Source: an uncultured Saprospiraceae bacterium (GTDB lineage Bacteria; Bacteroidota; Bacteroidia; Chitinophagales; Saprospiraceae). Taken from it: 64,000 nucleotides of DNA. Both the position numbers and the translations under genes were made by a program. Below are positions 53,201 to 61,000 of the stretch, one piece after another. Within the stretch, counting starts at the first letter, position 1. Each line of letters opens with the position of its first letter. The notes under the pieces are model-generated. The model did no database searches. It was not told the DNA's origin and saw only the letters and a program-made list of their open reading frames with translations. The DNA is taken from contig CAJQRD010000056.1 of assembly GCA_905480605.1 (NCBI GenBank), positions 1-64,000 of the forward strand, read 5' to 3'.

Positions 53201-54391
53201 CTAGATCACTTTTAATTCTTTTCCAACCTTTGTGAAAGCTGCAATTGCTTTTTCAATATCTGCAGTTTCATGTCCAGCAGATATTTGTACTCTTATACGT
53301 GCTTTGTCCATTGGAACCACTGGGTAGAAGAAACCAATCACATAAATACCTTCATCGAGTAGTTTTTTAGAAAATTCCTGAGCCAACTTAGCATCATAAA
53401 GCATTACAGGTGTAATGGCATGAGTACCTTCAATTATATCGAAGCCAGCGGCTTTCATTCCTGATCTAAATAATTTGGTATTAACTTCTAGTTTATCTCT
53501 TAGATCTGTGCTTTTTGACAGAATATCAATAACTTTGATTGAGGCACCAACAATAGCTGGAGCTAAAGTATTTGAAAATAAATATGGTCTTGATTTTTGG
53601 CGCAGCATGCTGACTATTTCTTTTGATGCAGCAGTAAATCCACCAGATGCACCTCCCATTGCTTTACCAAATGTACCTGTAATTATGTCTACTCTTCCGA
53701 ATGCATCACAATGTTCTGCACTACCTCTTCCTGTTTTTCCAGTAAATCCAGTGGCGTGGCAATCATCAACCATTACCAAAGCTCCATATTTATCGGCGAG
53801 GTCACAGATTTTATCAATTTGAGCTATAATGCCATCCATTGAGAAAACACCATCTGTAGCGATAAGGATTCTCCGTGCGCCGCTTTCTTTTGCTTCTTTT
53901 AGCTTAGTTTCTAAATCAGACATGTCGTTATTGAGATATCTAAACCTTTTAGCTTTACATAACCTTATTCCATCAATTATTGATGCATGATTAAGTTGAT
54001 CAGAAATAATTGCATCTTCTGCTGTTAGTATAGGTTCAAAAAGGCCACCGTTGGCATCAAATGCGGCTGCATATAAAATTGAGTCTTCACATCCAACGAA
54101 ATCTGCAATTTTTTTCTCTAGTTCTTTGTGAATGTCTTGTGTCCCACATATGAAACGCACTGAAGACAATCCAAACCCATGCGAATCAATAGTTGCCTTT
54201 GCTGCTTCCAATACATCAGGATGTGAAGAAAGTCCTAGGTAATTATTAGCACAAAAATTTAAAACTTCAGGGCTTGTTGTTGTTTTGATTTTAGCAGATT
54301 GTGGAGTGGTGATAATTCGCTCTTCCTTGTACAATCCCTTTGATCTAATTTCATCCAATTCTTTTTGAATGTCTTTATTGATTTGCTTCAT
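53201..54391 (-). CDS. kbl: Glycine C-acetyltransferase (2-amino-3-ketobutyrate CoA ligase)
   Basis: 396 aa, the usual Kbl length. A PLP-dependent alpha-oxoamine synthase: [20 protein letters not shown] at the N-terminus, [20 protein letters not shown], and the PLP lysine in [16 protein letters not shown]. The N-terminus ([20 protein letters not shown]) is typical for Kbl rather than serine palmitoyltransferase or BioF. It joins threonine breakdown to glycine and acetyl-CoA. No threonine dehydrogenase gene is adjacent. First gene of the kbl/TerB-like/SDR group. Confidence 0.88.
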   Translation of the reverse strand: MKQINKDIQKELDEIRSKGLYKEERIITTPQSAKIKTTTSPEVLNFCANNYLGLSSHPDVLEAAKATIDSHGFGLSSVRFICGTQDIHKELEKKIADFVGCEDSILYAAAFDANGGLFEPILTAEDAIISDQLNHASIIDGIRLCKAKRFRYLNNDMSDLETKLKEAKESGARRILIATDGVFSMDGIIAQIDKICDLADKYGALVMVDDCHATGFTGKTGRGSAEHCDAFGRVDIITGTFGKAMGGASGGFTAASKEIVSMLRQKSRPYLFSNTLAPAIVGASIKVIDILSKSTDLRDKLEVNTKLFRSGMKAAGFDIIEGTHAITPVMLYDAKLAQEFSKKLLDEGIYVIGFFYPVVPMDKARIRVQISAGHETADIEKAIAAFTKVGKELKVI

Positions 54392-55016
54392 TTCGTTTGC
54401 GGTTAATTAGTGCGCAAAATAGTGATTTAATGCCTAATAACTGATATATAAACCTATAAAGTGGGGATTGTGTTGTGACACCTACTTCTTTGATGATGAC
54501 AATAAAATTGCGCGCTAGTTTAATTGTGAAAACAGCTGTTTAACTATAGCAATACATTTATTTCATTTCCATTTTAGGTTAGGCACTTTAGGTAAAACTA
54601 TAATTTTTCAGATATGTCTATTGCTACTATTGTATGGATATGAAGTTAAATGTAAAATTTCAACTTAAAATAATTTCTATCATCTATCTCAGATATGCCA
54701 ATTTTTATTTAATAGTGAGGACTAGAACTAAAAGCTCTATAATTTCTCATGAAATAGGGCCTATAAATGCCAAAAGCATGCCAAAATTAAAACATATTAC
54801 ATTTTTATTTAATATATAGTTTATATTTACAGAATAGTTTATATATTTGCATCTATTGTAATATGAAGATATTGCATAACAACTAAGACCTAAAAACCGA
54901 GCGTGTCATTTCCCTGACTCGTAACTGTAGAAGTATGTCATGAAGTAAACTATCTTGTCATAACTCAACAGAATTTTATTTAAGAAAATTGAATTTTACT
55001 TAACTCAAGGTCTGAA
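54392..55016. other. 625-nt leader/intergenic region upstream of the giant surface protein
   Basis: AT-rich gap. A short open frame at 54634-54819 has no start context or recognisable product. The last 165 nt before the giant gene include short partial repeats (TGTCAT at 54904, 54935 and 54957) and may form a long 5' leader. No tRNA or riboswitch fold was recognised. Confidence 0.4.
54841..54848 (+). promoter_or_regulatory. Candidate Bacteroidota -7 promoter box
   Basis: TATATTTG matches the TAnnTTTG -7 consensus of Bacteroidota sigma-70. No clean TTG-type -33 box was seen at the right distance, so support is weak. If used, it would give the giant gene a leader of about 160 nt. Confidence 0.3.
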
Positions 55017-58000
55017 ATGAGAAAATCTGTAACTGTTTTTCATCCGTTAAGTACGATCATATGTATCGTACTCGCTTGTTTAATCAACATCCCATTGCTT
55101 ACAAGCCAATGTTCTTCTGGTATAATTGAAGGTACTGTGTACATGGACAAAGATTTAAGTGGTACTCAGAGTACCACTGAAGTTGGCGAGTCAGGTGTAT
55201 ATGTACGTTTATATAACACTTCTGGAGAATTAATTAGTCAAACGATCTCTTCCGATGATGGAAGTTATATTGTTCCCAGCTTATATGATGGAGAAAAGTA
55301 TATGGTCGTATTTGAAATTCCTAATTCATATTATTTATCTACCAGTAATCCTGATGTTGGATCTGACGTTCAGTTTGTGACTAGTCCAAATTGTGACGTC
55401 AATCTTGGTCTTTTAGATACCAATAGTAATTGCACGGAGGATTCTGAAATCCTATTGACGTGTTTTGCCAATAGTCTTGCTCCTGATTATGAAGATCTAG
55501 AGACAATTGTAGGTTTAACTCATAACTTTGATGGGTCATCAATTGTGCGTTCATATGCAAAACATGAAGATACAGGACCTGTGTGGGGTCTCGGTTATAA
55601 TGACAACAACCAGATGATATATTCATCTGCGTTTGTTAAGCAACATTCTAAACTTACAGAACATGGTCATGATGCTATTTTTAATACAGATTTATCTAAT
55701 AATCCAAGTACATCTTTGTTTGCTAAGTTATCCGACTTAGGCCAAGCTGTTGGTATTTTGGACTATACTGATCCAAATGATTGTAATTATGGTAAGCAAG
55801 TTGGTACTATTGGTATTGGAGCTTTGTCATTTAATGATGCCAAGGATCATGTATTTGTGGCAAACTTATATAATAATACTATAGTTAAGATAGATGCTTT
55901 AAATCCTAGCGCTTCAACAACTGAAGCCTTTGTTGTACCTAACCCAGGATGTTCAAACGCTGATTACAGATTGTTTGCTCTTGAACATTATGAAAGTGCA
56001 TTATATGTTGGGATTACTTGTACTGGTGAAACATCGGGTTTGGAATCTGATGTATCTTTTCATGTTTATAGGTTTGATTATGAAACAGAAATTTTCAGTT
56101 TGGAATTTAGTACAGATTACTCTAAAGGAGTTTGGGATCTTGAATCAACTGGAGCAAAAAACAACCAACAGTGGTTGACAGATATCGCCTTTACTGAAGA
56201 CGGCAATATGCTTTTAGGAATATCCGATAGAATTGGCCATGTTTATTGTAATGGTACAACAAGTAGGGTAGATAATCAAAAAGGAGATATCTTAATGGTT
56301 GAAAATCTAAGTGGTACTTGGGTGTTAGAAAGTAATGGCCAAACAAGTAAACTTCAAGGAAGTGGAGTGAACAATGGACAAGGACCAGGCGGAGGAGAAT
56401 TTTTTGGAGATGACTTTTTCATTACAAATCCTACAAGTCAACCTGATATATCCTTGGGTTCATTATTTGTAATGCCTGGCACAAATGAGGTTGTTGCTGC
56501 TGTTTTTGACCCAATATTCAATACCTATTCTGGTGGTCTGCATAGATATAATACTACTGACGGTTCAAAAGTAGCTGCTCAGGAATTATACAGTAATAAC
56601 GTTACCAATTATTTTGGCAAAGCAACAGGCTTTGGTGATATTACTTCAAGATGTGGTAATTTGCTTCCTGAGGTAGGTAATTTGGTTTGGAATGATGACA
56701 ATTGTGATGGTTATCAAAATGCAGGTGAATCAGGAATAGCTGGTGTTGCTGTTAATATGTATGATGATGCGTGTAGCTTGGTTGCAACAACAATTACAAA
56801 TAACGAAGGGCGATATTCCTTTTCTTCATCAAATGTTGGTAGAGATAATAATGGATTGGCTGACGGTATGATTGTAGGTGAAGTATATTACATTACTCTT
56901 GAACCTTCGACATTTGTGCAGCCAAATCAAAGCTTTAATATTGATAATGTTTATTATTCGTTAACTGATGTTAATCCATCTGAGCAAGTGAATTCAGACG
57001 CACTGGCACAGCCTATGTCATGTTCCACGAATGATTTGTCATTGGTTCCTACCGTTAAATTTGTTGCCTCAGCTGGTGTAAATACAGGTTTTGATATTGG
57101 AATGAAGGCCTCTACTAATTTTGATCTTGCATTGACTAAAAAGCAAATTTCTACTAAGGATGTAAAAGAAAATGATTTAATTACTTTTGAAATAAAAGTT
57201 TATAACCAAGGTGGAATCGTAGCAACTGAATATGAGTTGACAGATTATTTAACACCTGCTTTTGAGTTTTCAGAAAGCCAAAATCCAGGTTGGGTAAAAA
57301 CTGGTAATAAAGTAAAAAAAGTTATTGGCACAGATTTGCCTCCAACAAGAAATCATACAGAACTTTTAAAGTTAAAACTAAAAACAACAGCTAATATTGA
57401 TGACTATGTCAACTATGCGGAAATCTCATATGCTAAAGACCAGTTTGGTAATTTGGCAAATGATGTAGATTCTACGCCAGATGATAGTAATATCAATGAT
57501 AAGGGAGGCTATCCTGAAACTCCAACCGATGATTTATACACAGATGATGGTACTATAGATGAAGATGACCATGATCCAGCAAGAGTTGCTGTACTTGATC
57601 TTGCTTTAAGAAATGTTATTCAAGACAACAGATTATATGATGTAGATGATATGGCAACATTTGAAATGACTGTCATTAATCAAGGAAATGTTACTGTTTC
57701 TCAGTTCGAATTAACAAACTTATTTCCTGCGGAAATGACTTTTAATGCATCGCTAAATGATGGATGGAATATCGATGTTCCTGGAAAAGTGAAGTATACA
57801 TATTCAAATGGTATTGAGCCAGGAGATAAAAAAACTTTCTTCATCAAATTGATTGTTAATGACAATTATGATTTTCAGGATATTTTGAACTTGGCAGAAA
57901 TATCTAATATTGTTTCTGCTGAAGCAGGGATTACTCGTGATGTAGATTCTACACCAAACGACTTTCTATTGGATGATAGAGGTGGTAATCCTTACGATAA

Positions 58001-61000
58001 TACTGATAATTTAATAACAGATGATGGTTCTATCGATGAAGATGATCACGATCCTGCAATTTTAACTGTGCGATTAATTGATTTGGCATTGAGAAAAAAC
58101 ACCAATCGATTGATTTATAATCCAGGTGATTTGGCTGAATTTCAAATTACAATTTTTAATCAAGGAGAAGTTGGCCTTGGGGAAATTAAGATTGTAGATT
58201 ATTTACCAGAGTATACAAATGTAGAAGATAGCAGTTGGCATGTAGATCCAAGTGATCCTACAGGAAGAACTGTTTACAAAAGTCTTAAATTTATCGCAGG
58301 GTTTGGTCCTGGTGATTCGCATACAGAATTTATATCTTTAAGAATTGAAGATAATGTTATTCCAGGTTATGTAATTAATAATGCAGAAATTGCAAAAGTT
58401 TTTGACAGAAATGGAATTGATGTTTCTGGTCATGATGTGGATTCTGAACCAGATACTGAATTATTTAATGATAATGGAGGGGTGTTTTCAAGCAGTACCG
58501 ATGATGTTATTACTGACAATGGTTTATTAGATGAAGATGATCATGATCCAAGTGGATTTTATATTGCAGATGTAAGATTGATACCAAGTACGACAAAAGA
58601 ATGTAACTGTTTGAGCAATGCTTCAAATATATTCAATGGACAGTTTTTGGATAGTTTGGTAATTACTGCTCCTTCTGGTCAGACTTGGTATATTGATACA
58701 GTAGTTAATTTATTTGATAAAGCCAGTCCTGCTCCACCTTCTTCACCAACACCGTTTGCGACAGGTGATACTGGTTACACTTTAAGTGTATTGTCTGATG
58801 ATGGAGATATTTCTCAATACCTTTTAGAGGGTATCTATGAAGATAGAAAGACATTTAATATTAGAATAACAAATGGAGAAGGTACTTATATTCAAGCCAA
58901 TAATACTGGTTTTGAATGTGAATATAGTAGAGATAACATACAAAGTCCTACAAATGGATTATCTGCGGTATGTTCTGGTGTAAGCCATACATATGAAGCA
59001 GCAAATACAACTGGCTGTAATGATTACGTTTGGTCATTGAATGGAGGTGGTTCTATTGTTGGCCCTAATGATGAAGCGGAGGTTGAAATCCAGTGGAATT
59101 CAGTTCCAGGTGGCCCATATACTTTGACTTTGACTCCAACTTGTGCAGGTTTGTGTATATCTCCAATTACAACTTATATTAGTATTGGAGATCCCTCATT
59201 GCAAATGAGTTGTATAGGTAGTTTAAATATTTCGTTGAATGATTACTGTTCTTCTCAACTTGATGCTTATACTTTTTTAACTAGCCAAACTTTACCCAAT
59301 CAGGCTTATCAACTGATGATAACTGATGCTTCTGGTAATATTGTTCCTAATAATTTGTTGACTGAGGATCAACTTTGGACTACTGTTACAGCTAAAGTAA
59401 TAGATCCTTGTTCAGGAAACTCTTGTTGGACAACAGTAAATGTGGAAGATAAAAATGCACCTACAATTCAGTGTGGAAATATATCATTGCCATGTTATTT
59501 ACTAGACTCTTATGAACCAATAGTTATTGAAAACTGTCATGATGATGCTAGCTATGAACTGATAGAAGAAACGCTTACACCTCTTAATTGTGATCTTAAC
59601 TTTATAAAAATTATAACAAGGCAATATGTAGCAACGGATGGTTACGGTAATGTATCTGAACCATGTGATCAAGTTATTTCTTTGGAAAGATTACCTATCG
59701 ATGAGATCGAATATCCTGCAGACCTCTTATTGGATGATAAGAACAATTTAATTTGTGTGGATTCAATTTATGATATAGATGGAAATATAAGATTTGATCT
59801 CGCAGGTGTTCCTAAGTTGAATGGACATCCTATTTTTCCGGTTCAAGATTTCTATTGTAATGTTGGAATCGACTATGAAGATTTCGTAGTTGCAGATTTC
59901 GGTTGTACTAAGAAAATAATGAGAACATGGAGAGTTTATGAAGCATGGTGTACAACTGGTGTTTTGGCTACCCCTTATGTTCAAACAATAGAAATATCTG
60001 ATACAGAAGCGCCAATAGTTACTTGTCCAAGTTCTGTAACAGTTAGCTCAAGTGGTACTGATTGTGAAGGGACTATAGTATTGGATTTGCCAACAATAGA
60101 AGATGATTGTTCCACTGAGTTTACTATAGACTTAACGTATGATGGTGGATTCGAAAGAAGTTTAAAAACAGCTCCAACGCTAACAATTTCTGCTGGTATT
60201 TCAAAAGCAAGATACTATGTATATGACCAATGTGAAAACATTGATTCTTGTACAGTAAATATCGAGGTTTTAGACTTAACAAACCCAGTTGCTATATGTG
60301 ATGAAAATACAATCGTATCATTAAGATCTACAGGAACGGCTAAGGCTTTCGCTCATACATTCGATGATGGAAGTTATGATGATTGTAGTTTGCTTAAAAC
60401 TCTAGTTAGAAGAGTTGAATCTTCTTGTGATTGTCAACGTCCTGAATTTGAGGACATGAATTTTCTAGGTGAGCGTGATGGACGTTACTATTACTTGTCT
60501 AAATTTAAAACACATGGTTCAAAGGCATTTGGTTATTCATCTGCTTATGGAGGAATGTTGGTTAAGTTTGAAACACAAGAAGAATGTGAGTGGGTTCATG
60601 AACAGACAAGACCTCTTATCGCAAGTCCTTACTATATTGGACTGTCGGATGCTGATCACCAAGATCGTTTTACTTGGGATGATCATTCGGATCCTGATTT
60701 TAATAAATTTGAAGGAGGTATTTCTGCAAATGTTGGTGACAATGTTGTTACTAATTCTGATGGAAATTGGGTTGTAGTTGATGGTGTTGATGTTGAAGCA
60801 TATTATGTATTAGAATTATCTGATCCTTGTGGATTTAGTGATGAAGTATATTTCTGCTGTGAAGACGGTGTAGAAAATCAAGAAGTAATTTTTAGAGTTA
60901 TAGATTATTTTGGAAGAACTAATGAGTGTTTGGTTAATGTTGAAGTTCAAGATAAATTAGCACCAAAGATTACTTGTCCTGATTCTGAAGAAATTAGTTG

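Noticed and set aside
54634-54819. 61-codon ORF between kbl and the giant gene
   Set aside because: No start context, no conserved motif and composition like random AT-rich DNA.
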